A stretch of 64,000 nt of DNA. It comes from Rhodanobacteraceae bacterium (lineage in GTDB: Bacteria > Pseudomonadota > Gammaproteobacteria > Xanthomonadales > SZUA-5). The stretch is from NCBI GenBank assembly GCA_016717705.1, contig JADKFD010000001.1, forward strand, positions 1-64,000, read 5' to 3'. The notes below the pieces were generated by a model that ran no database searches, was not told where the DNA came from, and worked only from the letters and a program-made list of their open reading frames with translations. A program made the position numbers and the translations under genes. The stretch's first letter is position 1, and each line of letters opens with the position of its first letter. Positions 63,474 to 64,000 of the stretch are shown in pieces.

Positions 63474-64000
63474 CTAGCCCACAAACACCCGCGCATTGCG
63501 GAACATCCGCAGCCATGGCGAGGCGTCGCCACCGGCTGGCGCCCAGCTCATCTGCACGCGCCGGTGGATGCGTTCGGGGTGCGGCATCAGGATCAGCGTG
63601 CGGCCATCGCGCGTGGTGAAACCGGTGTAGCCGTCGGGCGATCCATTCGGGTTCGCTGGATAAGTGTGCGCCGGACGACCGTCGCTTTCGATGAACCGCA
63701 ATGCCGGCCTGGCGCTGGCCGGCATCGGCTGACCACCCCAGTCGACCCGGCCCTCGCCATGCGAGACCACCAGCGGCAGGCGGGAGCCGGCCATGCCGGC
63801 CAGCAGCACACTGGGTGAATCCATGATTTCGACCTGCACCAGGCGTGCTTCGTACTGCTCGGAATGATTGCGCAGGAAGCGCGGCCAGCCTTCGGCGCCC
63901 GGCACCAGGTCCTTGAGGCCGCTCATCATCTGGCAACCATTGCACACGCCGAGCGTGAAGCTGCCCGGATCGGCGAAAAAGGCGCGGAACTGCTCCGCCA
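63474..64000 (-). CDS. purL: Phosphoribosylformylglycinamidine synthase, C-terminal part
   Basis: The glutaminase end of PurL, which makes FGAM in purine synthesis. In frame from the window edge: AEQFRAFFADPGSFTLGVCN, then GCQMMSGLKDLVPGAEGWPR with the catalytic Cys (GVCNGCQ). RNHSEQYEARLVQVEIMDSP, VVSHGEGRVDWGGQP and LMPHPERIHRRVQMSW follow, with the catalytic His-x-Glu in HPERI. The gene continues beyond 64000. Its stop (63474) is followed by a heptamer array. Confidence 0.97.
   Translation of the reverse strand, partial: AEQFRAFFADPGSFTLGVCNGCQMMSGLKDLVPGAEGWPRFLRNHSEQYEARLVQVEIMDSPSVLLAGMAGSRLPLVVSHGEGRVDWGGQPMPASARPALRFIESDGRPAHTYPANPNGSPDGYTGFTTRDGRTLILMPHPERIHRRVQMSWAPAGGDASPWLRMFRNARVFVG

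Overview
The window is GC-rich bacterial chromosome with tightly packed genes, nearly all on the minus strand. It most resembles a gammaproteobacterium of the Xanthomonadales (Lysobacterales). The type II secretion genes run E-F-G-H-I-J-K-L-M-N(C)-D, the order of the Xanthomonas xps operon. REP-like palindromes of the form GGAGCGCGCTTGCGCGCG and several unrelated 7-bp tandem repeats lie between genes, and two TonB-dependent receptors are present. This placement comes from gene order and recalled families, not from a database search. I found no prophage, insertion sequence, CRISPR array or tRNA.

Layout. 36-3189: a frameshifted TonB receptor and a SlyD-like FKBP isomerase. 3414-7519: the nitrogen operon glnA-ntrB-ntrC behind a sigma54 promoter and two NtrC boxes. 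7727-13483: rsmG, then a signalling block of universal stress protein, DksA-like protein, OmpR-type regulator, hybrid histidine kinase, lone receiver and FNR-like regulator. 13859-18850: a carbamoyltransferase with a palindrome inside its reading frame, and a secreted beta-propeller protein. 19034-19419: RNase P RNA (rnpB). 19707-23820: small membrane proteins, a tandem pair of Cys-motif paralogues and a QEGLA-family putative metalloprotease. 23928-30208: a Fur-box-controlled TonB receptor, a CoxE-like VWA protein, a damaged 2-oxoglutarate oxygenase and a Tyr/Trp-rich protein with Glu-Pro-Arg repeats. 30472-36832: secB-gpsA, rpoH behind a perfect CIRCE operator, ung, a double-receiver regulator and ftsEX.

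37147-47206 is the most unusual region. It holds a cyclase-like/TPR protein resembling the 'putative peptide modification system cyclase' family. Next to it is an operon of PpiC isomerase, Wzm/Wzt ABC exporter, two family 2 glycosyltransferases, a methyltransferase and a 602-residue protein. That protein joins a PqqD-like (leader-peptide-binding type) N-terminus to a GT-A-like region. A glycan or glycopeptide export system is a reasonable hypothesis. 47491-51013: two unrecognised secreted proteins and a lipoprotein. 51075-62726: the complete type II secretion operon, with unusually long pseudopilin leaders and an apparent gspJ-gspK fusion. 62759-64000: a membrane protein and the C-terminal end of purL.

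Quality warning. At least ten genes are broken by single-base frame changes after which the expected protein resumes in the next frame, and there are poly-G tracts at 27935 and 36840-37010. Indel errors in the assembly are the simplest explanation, so the frameshifted genes are annotated over their full reconstructed extent.
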